This document shows, in pieces, positions 55,231 to 64,000 of a stretch of 64,000 nt of DNA. Every line of letters begins with the position of its first letter. The stretch's first letter is position 1. The stretch comes from Ampelomyces quisqualis. Lineage: Eukaryota; Ascomycota; Dothideomycetes; Pleosporales; Phaeosphaeriaceae. The DNA is taken from NCBI GenBank assembly GCA_018398575.1, contig JAGTXZ010000003.1, forward strand, positions 682,001 through 746,000, written 5' to 3'. Under the pieces are notes generated by a model that saw only the letters and a program-made list of their open reading frames with translations, ran no database searches and was not told where the DNA came from. Both the position numbers and the translations under genes were made by a program.

Positions 55231-56028
55231 ACGCCGCCGGTACAGTGCTCCACATCAGTAGGCCTTCGATCTTCCTTCCGCATCCAATGCAGCATTTCGC
55301 GGTCATCTACCACACCGCAAGCTAGCACTACCCACTTGGACTTGTGTTACATATATGGTCAATCTATTTTCTCCGACGACAAGGTTGGACTCGCCGGTAC
55401 AGCGACAGTAATATCCGACAGTAATGCACGTCACGCAGCACATGGCATCCACAATTGAAACATGTGCCAAGACCAAAGTATTCCACCAATCAGCCAGCTC
55501 ATGCAAACATTACCGTCACTTGACTCAAGCCGTGTTGCACGAAACATCTAATCTGCCACCAAGTGTGTAATTGGTAGTGCTTATCTTTGAAGTCGTTTCA
55601 CCTGGTCGGGTTGTGGGAACATAGATCGAGAATCGTATCATATCGTTCTAGTTTCCTTGGTTCCGTCCGCATCGCTCCATCATCGCTCCGTCAATTCAAG
55701 ACCTTTCAACACCGGATAGAGTGCGAATTCTGCAAGTGTTACACTCAGTACCGCTAGTTACATTGTCTCATCTATTTCTTGAGGCGCCAATACCCTTTGC
55801 TAGTCCTTCAGCAGACAACGCCATTCTTATTCCACCCTCTTTCTCTAGTCTCAGACCAAATATCCAAAGGATCTATTCCAAGGGCCTAGTCTCCGTTCAT
55901 TACGGAGCTACTGGTCCCCTGTCGAAGAGGCATACACATTCATTCAGGCAATACAGATCTATATCAGTTTGCTTCTTCGCTACGGAAATTTCATCACACT
56001 CGTTCAGTGCAATACTCACCTCTTCGCA
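55231..56028. other. Intergenic upstream of the AA9 gene
   Basis: About 0.8 kb; the 3' part is the likely promoter and 5' UTR of the LPMO gene. No element recognised. Confidence 0.45.
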
Positions 56029-56928
56029 ATGAAATCTCTCGCTGCTACCCTCGCCCTTGCTACCACTGTCGCAGCTCACGGCTATGTCAATAATGCACTT
56101 ATTGGCGGCAAAGACTACACATTTTACCAGCCCTATGCCGACCCTTACATGAACCCCAAGGTCGCACGTGTCTCGCGTCCCATCCAAGGCAACGGCCCCG
56201 TGGAGAATCTCGCCATCTCCGATGTTCAGTGTGGCGGCTATGCAGCAGGAGGCATCGCCGGATCGTCGCCTGCCGCCTTACACGCCGATGTGGCTGCTGG
56301 CTCAGATGTCAAGCTCTTCTGGACGCTCTGGCCCGATAGCCATGTTGGCCCAACCGTTACATACATGGCCAAGTGTCCGGATACTGGCTGTGATAAGTGG
56401 ATGCCTGAGTCCCAGTATGTCTCGAAATCTCCTCTTTCTACCTGAGGGTGCTAACAACAACACCAGGGCCGTCTGGTTCAAAGTCCAGGAAGATGGCCGC
56501 GTTGGCACCTCCACCACATGGGGCGCAACTGCCCTCATGAAGTCCGGTGGATCAGTCACATACACTGTACCGAAGTGCATACCGTCCGGATACTACCTCG
56601 TCCGTCACGAAATCATTGCGCTACACTCTGCGTACGCATATCCAGGTGCTCAATTCTACCCAGTGAGTGGATATAAATTCTTATAGTGGACTGCACGATA
56701 CTAATGGAGACCAGGGATGCCATCAACTCAAGGTCAGCGGTGGAGGTAATACGACTCCATCCGGGCTGGTATCGTTCCCTGGCGCGTACAAGGCTACCGA
56801 CCCGGGCATCACAGTTGATGCTTACAAAGGTATGTCGAAGCTCTCTGGAATAAACATCAATTTTATCATACTAACAAACCATAGCTCAAGCATACACTAT
56901 TCCCGGACCAAAGAAGTTCACTTGCTAG
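56029..56928 (+). CDS. AA9 lytic polysaccharide monooxygenase (former GH61)
   Basis: Four exons (56029-56414, 56467-56662, 56715-56829, 56885-56928) with introns of 52, 52 and 55 nt give 246 residues. The signal peptide MKSLAATLALATTVAA is cut before HGYVNN, so His17 becomes the N-terminal copper ligand. The second copper His is His105 in DSHVGP. The second-sphere His182 (ALHSAY), Gln191 and axial Tyr193 (AQFYPQ) are present. The product ends IPGPKKFTC with no cellulose-binding module or GPI signal. AA9 enzymes oxidatively cleave cellulose or related glucans outside the cell with reductant and O2/H2O2. One extra Gly in QFYPQGCHQL, at the exon 2/3 joint, is slightly unusual. Confidence 0.92.
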
Positions 56929-58862
56929 AAGCTTCGTATCCAGCGTGGGGATGTTGCAGAGCAACAGCGTTCATTATCTTCATGTACATACTCCACGGCT
57001 ATATGCTACTTCACCAAAAATGAATCCGCTTCCCCCCCCCCCCTCATACCTTCCTCGACGCTCAAAATGTATCGTGGCAAGCCCCTTGCTGTACATTAAT
57101 GCTCGATCCATTGCCAAGTCACAACCCGCGCTGATGTCCGAGGCGTCGTCCTCCCTGACCACTAACCATCGCGCCTCCACCAGATCAAGACGATGATACA
57201 AACCAGACAAGGTTTCTCGCTTGCTCCTGACACAATGCTTGTCAGTTCTCATATCCTCGCCCAACTACCTTTATACATTAACCCTAAAAATGTTCTGCTT
57301 CAAATGCCTACCGACTGAAAGGCTTCGCAAGCCACCCAGCCTCAGATATAACACCGAAGCTACATTTCCTCCTATTCCCCATTATATTTGCTAGTCGACT
57401 CTGCATCTACCTGCCAAGCCGACTACGACTGCTCCGGCCCCTCACTAGATGTCTAAATCCGCAACCAAACAATCTACAAGCCGACGCGGACCGGGTGTTT
57501 CTCGACTTTTTTGCGAGTTACATCGTTTGGCGCGGTGATTCATCCGGTTGTTCGTGGGAATCGTGTGTTGAGGGTGGCGCAGTATTATGTTGTTGGGGGC
57601 GTTTGCAACTAGTAGTTATTTGTGCCGAAGGTCGCGTAGCAAGCGGGTGTGCCAAAGTGTGCTGTTGGAGTGGGGATGGGGTAGAGAATTTCACATACAG
57701 ACGCCACTCTGAGGAGCTTGAGTGCGTAATGGGACCCATACTGTGATATAGGTAGAGTTTTCGTTTCGAGTATCGGCGTGTTGACTCAACTTCTGTCGTA
57801 GCAAAAACATCTTATGCTACTTTGTCATATTAGTCATCTACCGCAACAACTTCGCTTATTTGGTGTGGTGTGTTGGTACGCCAAGCTGTCCGTTCGGCAG
57901 TGAAGGTGTGGTACGCTACTACAGCCGGCATTCGATCTGCGAAATGGAGATTGTTCGGTACATTTGCATGCATTTGCTCGAAATTCTGGAAACCCAGACT
58001 CGGGCTGGCAGACTAGCCACTGCGAACCAATAGTGGCAATTTTCGCCAGGCGAACGGCCAGTAATGATTATTACTCGCGTAGTACGTCCGTTGCAGTGAC
58101 GATCAGCCGTTGCTAATATTGCGGACCCCCCACGGAACCATTTTGAGGAAAAGAGCTATGTTTCTACGACAACCAAGCTGAAGCTTCACACATGTAGATC
58201 TGCGGGAATATTTTCAGGTAACACACCGGACCTAGTCTGAGATGTCGAATCTTGGTATTTCGTGTTGATTTGCACGGGTAATGATCCACACTCCTAGCAT
58301 GAAAACTTGAACCGAGTCTCTGTCATCGGGAGGGGAAATAGGTTGAGAGTTTAGGGCCAGTCGTTCGCCCCTTTACCATGAATACCAAACCTGTATCGTA
58401 CCACCACATAATCTAGGGACATGACATATACTACGCATATCTCTAGAGACGTTAAGTCGTGTATGAAGCAAAGATCGCAATGAAGAGCTCCATGTACTCC
58501 GCTTCGCCATATTGTTGAAGCAACCAAGGCCTACACAATCGTACGGACATGCCAACTCTGTACCGTTACCGCGTCATAACACAGCTCGATGCTAGACCGA
58601 AGATCTATTGATTATCCGCACTTCAGGTACCGGGATTACCCTGTTGAGTTTTTGCACCTGTGGCGCGAAGACTAGTCAGTCAGACAGATTCTTCTACCCC
58701 TCCCCTCATTGTCTGGCACTCTAGGAATAGCGAAGACTTTTCTGGGAGCCATCGATAGTAGCTAGTATTGATCCAGGGAAACGAACACCTATTCCAGCGT
58801 TCTAGTTTCATCATCTTGTTACGGTCCCGAGGACATGGACCGAAATCGGTACCCAAATGCCG
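56929..58862. other. Intergenic, about 1.9 kb without a supported gene
   Basis: Contains a short poly-C run near 57,037-57,048 and many small frames without similarity. No repeat, tRNA or coding gene recognised. Confidence 0.5.
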
Positions 58863-58870
58863 TATAAAAG
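58863..58870 (+). promoter_or_regulatory. Probable TATA box of the PAN-domain gene
   Basis: TATAAAAG lies 77 bp upstream of the ATG at 58947, in the right orientation and at a plausible distance. Confidence 0.55.
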
Positions 58871-58946
58871 TCCTACGTTCCCTGGAAATCGGACCAAACC
58901 CACCTTCGTTTATTTCTAATCATCGATCACTGAAAAAACAGAAGAC

Positions 58947-61900
58947 ATGGCAACCGGCTGCTCCTTTGTGGCCCCGGCCCTCGTGTCCACAGTTGGTGGA
59001 CAAGTCCCGACCTTCAGTTTTCGATCGCTACACGGAAATGACTACCTTGGGATCCAGATGACCTACCTGACTGGTACTTCGACATGTTACGGAGCAGCGC
59101 CAACCTTCACTCCGTACCTCACCAACTCTGCCGCCGGGTACTCGAAGGACTGCTCCTGGAGCTACCAATTTCTCCTGGCTTACACCGGGCTTTTCTGTAC
59201 TGCCCCGGTTACGGCTGTGCCTGCCGGCCCCCTCACACTTACCTACAAGAACGCTGCAGCCATATCCAGTCCAAGAGCATTCATCGCTAACTTCGGTGCT
59301 TCTCCTGCCGCGGTAACGGTTACTAGCACCACAGTTGCCACGTCAAACACTGTTGCAAGCACCACGGCATCTCCTCTTCCGGCCTCCACTGTCACCGTAA
59401 CCCAGAGCGGCAGTGCGATCACTCAAACTAATACAGTTTCGATCACGCTGCCCACGGTTTCCATCAGCACGGTGCAAATCAGCTCGTGTTCGTCTGCAAG
59501 CTTAAGCTCCTCCACTTCTTCACGTGCTTCATCATCGAGCCCGTCGCCAAGCTCTTCTTCGGTTGCGCCATCGAGCTCTTCATCTGTACAAGCCTCAAGC
59601 TCTTCATCTGTACAAGCCTCAAGCTCTTCATCTGTACAAGCCTCAAGCTCTTCATCTGTACAAGCCTCAAGCTCTTCATCAGCTGCGCCATCGATCTCTT
59701 CATCAGCTGCGCCATCAAGCTCTTCATCTGTACAAGCCTCAAGCTCAATCCCAGCTTCTTCTTCTACTCAGTCATCAAGTGCTAGCCCGTCTCCGAGTCC
59801 CTCCAGCGCCAGCCCATCTCCAAGCTCATCGAGTGCCAGCCCATCTCCAAGCTCCTCCAGCGCCAGCCCATCTCCAAGCTCATCGAGTGCCAGCCCGTCT
59901 GCAAGCTCATCGAGTGCCAGCCCGTCTGCAAGCTCTTTAAGCGCCAGCCCGTCTGCAAGCTTATCAAGTGCCAGTTCGTCTGCAAGCTCTTCAAGCGCCA
60001 GCCCGTCCCTAAGCTCTTCAAGCGCCAGCCCATCTCCAAGTTCCTCCAGCGCCAGCCCATCTCCAAGCTCATCGAGTGCCAGCCCGTCTGCAAGCTCTTT
60101 AAGCGCCAGCCCGTCTCCAAGCTCATCGAGTGCCAGTCCGTCTGCAAGCTCATCGAGTGCCAGCCCGTCTGCAAGCTCTTCAAGCGCTAGCCCGTCTGCA
60201 AGCTTATCAAGTGCCAGTTCGTCTGCAAGCTCTTCAAGTGCCAGCCCGTCTCCAAGCTCCTCAAGCCCCAGCCCATCTCCAAGCTCATCGAATGCTGGTC
60301 CATCATCCAGCTCGAGTGCCAGTCCATCTCCAAGCTCATCGAGTGCCGGCCCGTCATCCAACTCGAGTGCCAGCCCATCTCCAAGCTCATCGAGTGCCGG
60401 CCCAACTCCAAGCTCATCGAGTGCCGGCCCTTCTGCAAGCTTATCAAGTGCTGGCCCGTCATCCAGCTCATCTTCAACCCACTCCGCCCCAGCTTCGACT
60501 CCATCAATCTCAGTATCAGTATCTGCGTCTAGCTCCGGCTCTAGCTCGGCAACATCCGTGTCTTCTTCTTCAATCCCCAGCCCATCTTCGCCTTTGGTCC
60601 CCACTTGCCCTGCAGCGGATGGCACCACGTTCCATACTTCTCAAGGAGACTTCGTCATTGAGTGCTACGTCGATCGATTTGACTCTGATTTGGCGATTGC
60701 ATCGCCCGCGCCCGCGGATTATGCAGCATGTATCAACGCATGCGCATCTCTACCTTCATGTCAGGCTGCGTCATACTTGCCCAACGGACCATGCTATCTG
60801 AAGAGTGGTTTGGGGGCGCCGAACACCAACACCGATGTGTGGGGAGTACGCAGGGTATCTGGCCCATCCTCCACCATTCCGGCTAGCACAACCTCGTCAA
60901 GCCTTCCGTCAAGCTCTGCAATCTCTTGCCCTGGTAGCAATGATGCTATCATTTCCACAAGTAAAGGACCTTTCAAGGTTGAATGCTCTGTAGATCGCAA
61001 TAGCTTCGATTTGCCCAATTCGCCTGTGTATCCTGGGTCCTACGAGAACTGTGTTGCTGCTTGTGCCAACAGAGCAGGTTGTGTCCAAGTCTCATACAAC
61101 ATTGGAGGTCCTTGTTATTTGAAAAATCGTGTTGGCAATCCCACCCAAAATGGCAATATTATTGGTGGCAGGTTGCTGAGCGCAGACCTGCCCCCTGTTG
61201 TAGAGAATACATGCCCCTCAGCTGACGGCAAAACATTCACCACCGAGTGCGGCGCTACATATGCCATTGAGTGCGCTTCTGATCGCTTTGGAAACGATCG
61301 TAAGTATCGGGGTATCCTGTTTACTGGATGAGTATACTAACCAACTACGTAGTTCCAGTTCCTATTGCATATACCAACAGCTTGAGGGAGTGTCTGAAGG
61401 CCTGTGACCGGACATCTGGCTGCATCGACGTTTCGTACATCAACGGTACTCCCGGTCCTTGCTACTTGAAGGGCGCCATCGGCCCCATTCGGTCCAACTC
61501 GAACGTTGTGGGTGGCCGCCAGATCATTGGATGTACCGCAGGAGCCCAGCCCAAGCTCAAACTGCACCGCAAACGTGTTGTTCATGAAAAGCGACAAATT
61601 CTGACCTTAGGTCTTGCTGTGGGTCCTGATTTCACGTTTGTTGGTACTACAACAACCGTCACGCAGACATCAACATCTGTCGTAACTACGTCCACCACGT
61701 AAGTTATTCTCATACGCGTTCAGAAAAAGTGCGTCAATTGACATGATTTAGGACTATCACCCCCGCGAATCCCGGTGCCACCACCACCACTGTCTTCACC
61801 ACAGCAGTCGCTACTGCCACTACGACCCAGGCCGTGTTCTCGACCGCCGTTGTCCTGACTACGGTCACTATTTGCCCCGTTGTTCCGATTGTTTCCAATG

Positions 61901-61968
61901 TCCCGATTGTTTCCAATGTCACGATCGTTTCCAATGTCCCGATTGCTCCCATCCTTTCCATCTTTTAG
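58947..61968 (+). CDS. Serine-rich, mucin-like protein with three PAN/Apple modules
   Basis: Three exons (58947-61299, 61353-61698, 61752-61968) with introns of 53 nt each give 971 residues. Residues 1-120 are a cysteine-containing N-terminal domain I do not recognise. About 185-545 is a Ser/Ala/Pro tract of imperfect SASPSPSSSS repeats, a likely O-glycosylated stalk. Three modules with the same plan follow (CP..DG..., ECxxDR, ..C..AC....C....Y..G.CYLK..G), the third spanning intron 1. The last 70 residues are Thr/Val-rich and end in VPIVSN repeats. PAN modules bind proteins or carbohydrates, so this looks like a wall or surface adhesin. There is no clear signal peptide at MATGCSF, which is unexpected; an upstream exon could supply one. 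Confidence 0.75.
59579..59747 (+). repeat. 24-bp coding minisatellite
   Basis: Five copies of TCATCTGTACAAGCCTCAAGCTCT-like units, coding SSVQASSS, with two related SSAAPS units inserted before the last. Near-identical copies imply recent expansion. Confidence 0.8.
59785..60470 (+). repeat. 30-bp coding minisatellite (SASPSPSSSS)
   Basis: About twenty imperfect units coding S-A-S-P-S-P/A-S-S-S-S, with blocks repeated at a higher order (for example 59,890-60,000 resembles 60,080-60,230). Confidence 0.85.
61300..61352 (+). other. Intron 1 of the PAN-domain gene
   Basis: 53 nt, GTAAGT..TACGTAG with an ACTAAC branch motif. Confidence 0.85.
61699..61751 (+). other. Intron 2 of the PAN-domain gene
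   Basis: 53 nt, GTAAGT..GATTTAG. Splicing keeps the Thr-rich frame open to the TAG at 61966. Confidence 0.8.
61878..61949 (+). repeat. 18-bp coding repeat (VPIVSN)
   Basis: Three and a half units of GTTCCGATTGTTTCCAAT encode VPIVSN near the C terminus of the PAN-domain protein. Confidence 0.8.
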
Positions 61969-62489
61969 ATGCAGGAGACAAGAGCCACATCATTAGCTGG
62001 CAGAAATGCATCGAGGCACGACTTTATGGTCTCCTGCATTGGCAATAGTTTTCCAGTATGATGTCGTTTTACTACATTCGCTTCTCTACCGCGTTTGGAC
62101 CGCTACGACCCTCTTTAATCCACCAATATATGATGGTCATGCACTCATGATATGATGAGTCTGTGCTATGTGCCTCTCTATTTGTGTTGTTTGTGTGATG
62201 CGATGTGCTGACTACGATGCGCTTGGAGGCTGATCAAACAAACAAGTTGAGTACCATGTCGTTACTGCACTTGTGTGATGATTGCACCCTCGCCCTCTTG
62301 TCAGGTTAACTATGGGGTAGAATCACGACGAAGAAGATGAGCTAGAGAAGTTGGAGCCTTTCTCGTTTATGGAGCCTTATATTCTACATTAACCTACTAG
62401 CAGAAGGACATGCCTGCCGACCCCGACAGCGAGTTCAACACATCATCTTGCGAGTACATGTTGACACGCTTCCGATTGAAGCACGGCGT
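61969..62489. other. Intergenic, no gene supported
   Basis: Separates the PAN-domain gene from the convergent F-box/LRR-like sequence. Nothing recognised. Confidence 0.45.
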
Positions 62490-62800
62490 CTAATGATCCA
62501 AGAGCTCACGGCACAATGGCTCTGCATTGTAGTCCACTACCCGAATGATGATATCCTCGATGTAGTCGGGTATATCTTGCCTTCCAAGCCCCACAGTAGA
62601 AGTGCATTCTAACGTGCGAACACTGGATAGAGACTCAAGAAGGATATTGATGCCACCCGAATAGAAATTCGTCCATGCCTGGTCGGGAACATCTGGCAAG
62701 TGCCTGATCGCCAAGTTTTGAATATTGGGAATGTGCCCGGCCGGTATGGCAACGAAAGGGTGTCGGTATTTGCGAATTATCGTAGGCGATGTGACGCTTG
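62490..62800 (-). pseudogene. F-box/LRR-like fragment
   Basis: A minus-strand frame of about 100 codons (TIIRKYRHPFVAIPAGHIPNI.. to ..RELLDH) reads like one leucine-rich stretch of a fungal F-box protein (AIRHLPDVPDQAW, LLESLSSVRTLEC). No start codon in context and no F-box were found, so it is probably a relic of a paralog of the next gene, or an unresolved exon. Confidence 0.4.
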
Positions 62801-63096
62801 GTAGGTGGAGTTATTCTCACCTCTCGAGGTCAAGGGAAAGATTTGAATCTCAGATTTTGAAGAAATTGAGGTCCTGCGGGGGATCTGATCATCGTGTTGC
62901 GTTGTTAGGGTGAGCACAACTTGAGCTCGCACTACACCAAGGAAGATCCTGGAGGGCCGCTAGCGAGAGGTGACAGAAACCCACAATTTGGAAGCCTATC
63001 GTCATTGTGGGCGATGTAAATGGGCCGTGCCGAGATCCTCCCACGGGTGAATGCACCCGTGAACTTAAATCTCAAGCACCGCCTCCATCAGACTCT

Positions 63097-64000
63097 TCAA
63101 GTCTGCATGGCCAGGTCACCGTCTTTATCGAACTTGACTTCAAAGGCCTCATACTGGATCTTATCTTTGCGCCAAAAGAACCCTAGCTCTTTTGCCGCGA
63201 TCCGATTTAGTGCTGCTTCAAAGGCGACAGGCTCTGCCTTGATTTGCCAAGGCGTACCTCCAATCTCCCAGGTGCTCATCTTATATGGAGGAAAGTAGAG
63301 GTATACTTCAACTTCTGCGTCAGTGCAGATCTCCTGAACTTCTTTTAGTGCGCTCAAGTCACGAAGTTCTTCGTCCTCGTAGGGCGCAAACTCCACATCC
63401 ACGGACTCCATGCAAAACATCTCAATGCGCCGCAAAGCAGGTAGATGCCCACCAATCCTTGCCTGGCAGACATTGTGTAGGAAATCCAGCGTGTGCATGT
63501 TGGCCTCGCTGATTCTGAGCACTTGCAGTGTTGGTGGGAAGAGCTCTCGCGGGTCGGGTGGGTTGAGGTGTCGTGTGGTTGGCAACCACCACAGTGCTCT
63601 CATTGTAATGCCTATTTCCTTCAGATTCTGAAAAAGACGAAAGTCGTAGACCGTGTTCGCGCTGCGAGTGAAGTACAGAGAGGACATGTCTGCCGGGACT
63701 TCGATGACCTCTAGCCGCGGAAATAGCCTGTACACAACGCTCCGCAAGTATGAATGTTGCCACTCTTTCGGATGCGGACAGGCTAATGATGCGTCGGGAG
63801 ACAAAATCACACTGAACAGTGGAATATCCATGAGCCATGTGTTGCCAAGTTTCACCGCGGTCAGATTGGGTAACGTGCATAGGAGTATTCCAAGCAGGGC
63901 GGGAACGCAGTCGCTATGCATACCAGTCAACCACTCCAAGCATTGGTTGTCATCTGAAGCATAGTGTTCGATGAGCTCCCCGCATTTTGAGATGAATTTC
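63097..64000 (-). CDS. F-box/LRR-like hypothetical protein, 5' end outside the window
   Basis: The frame is open from the right edge (..KFISKCGELIEHYASDDN..) to the stop at 63097, about 300 residues. The ATG-like start near 63939 is TTG, so the true start lies beyond base 64000. The irregular leucine-rich pattern (LLGILLCTLPNLTAVKLGNTW, LFPRLEVIEVP, LFPPTLQVLRISEANMHTLDFL, LPALRRIEMF) is typical of the substrate-binding part of fungal F-box proteins, which recruit targets to SCF ubiquitin ligases. The F-box itself is not visible in the window. Confidence 0.6.
   Translation of the reverse strand, partial: KFISKCGELIEHYASDDNQCLEWLTGMHSDCVPALLGILLCTLPNLTAVKLGNTWLMDIPLFSVILSPDASLACPHPKEWQHSYLRSVVYRLFPRLEVIEVPADMSSLYFTRSANTVYDFRLFQNLKEIGITMRALWWLPTTRHLNPPDPRELFPPTLQVLRISEANMHTLDFLHNVCQARIGGHLPALRRIEMFCMESVDVEFAPYEDEELRDLSALKEVQEICTDAEVEVYLYFPPYKMSTWEIGGTPWQIKAEPVAFEAALNRIAAKELGFFWRKDKIQYEAFEVKFDKDGDLAMQT

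Noticed and set aside
59579..60470. CRISPR-like array
   Set aside because: The repeats are contiguous coding minisatellites without unique spacers, in a eukaryotic gene.
59768..60628. 286-codon minus-strand frame with LALELADG-like repeats
   Set aside because: It is the complement of the SASPSPSSSS minisatellite; the sense frame has the PAN modules and clean splice sites.

Overview
The window comes from a filamentous ascomycete (Pezizomycotina). A Dothideomycete close to the Pleosporales is my best guess, but that is inference. The basis is short 48-126 nt spliceosomal introns, an AA9 polysaccharide monooxygenase, a DUF3112-type membrane protein, single-copy eukaryotic housekeeping genes (CDC37, ATG15, DBP9, MDL1, clathrin light chain) and a large block mutated by repeat-induced point mutation (RIP).

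Layout. Bases 1 to about 20,215 are a gene-free, AT-rich, RIP-degraded transposon block. It holds a partial Ty3/gypsy element (minus strand), a nearly complete chromovirus with two 271-bp LTRs (6053-13076, minus strand), a Ty1/copia element (plus strand), a large inverted repeat with a small MITE in each arm, three direct copies of a roughly 300-bp repeat and a decayed tRNA-like sequence. Two short islands (10419-11253 and 19449-19580) are far less mutated than their surroundings. The block ends sharply at about 20.2-20.4 kb.

Bases 20.9-64 kb are ordinary gene space. In order: GH64 beta-1,3-glucanase (-), SNAP-25-like QbQc-SNARE (-), two unrecognised hypotheticals (+,+), DBP9 helicase (-), ATG15 lipase (+), two tiny single-pass membrane protein genes (+,+), a flavin reductase lacking the FMN domain (-), MDL1 ABC transporter (-), an RNA 3'-phosphate cyclase pseudogene (+), a Dal5-like MFS permease (-), a STRAP WD40 protein (-), a DUF3112 protein (-), a PAQR/hemolysin-III pseudogene (-), clathrin light chain (-), an Rtt103-like CID protein (+), CDC37 (-), a GFA-domain pseudogene (+), AA9 LPMO (+), a serine-rich PAN-domain protein (+) and F-box/LRR-like sequences (-) running off the right edge.

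The intact genes are mostly unrelated: vesicle traffic and autophagy (SNARE, clathrin light chain, ATG15), RNA metabolism (DBP9, Rtt103), chaperoning (CDC37), and polysaccharide attack (GH64, AA9). I see no biosynthetic cluster. The most unusual content is the strict Y-C-R context of the mutations, the unmutated insert inside a dead pol gene, the twin micro-membrane-protein genes that share a tiny first exon and a 50-nt phase-2 intron, and three unitary pseudogenes within about 14 kb. Exon boundaries were placed by eye from GT(GC)/AG signals and reading-frame continuity.
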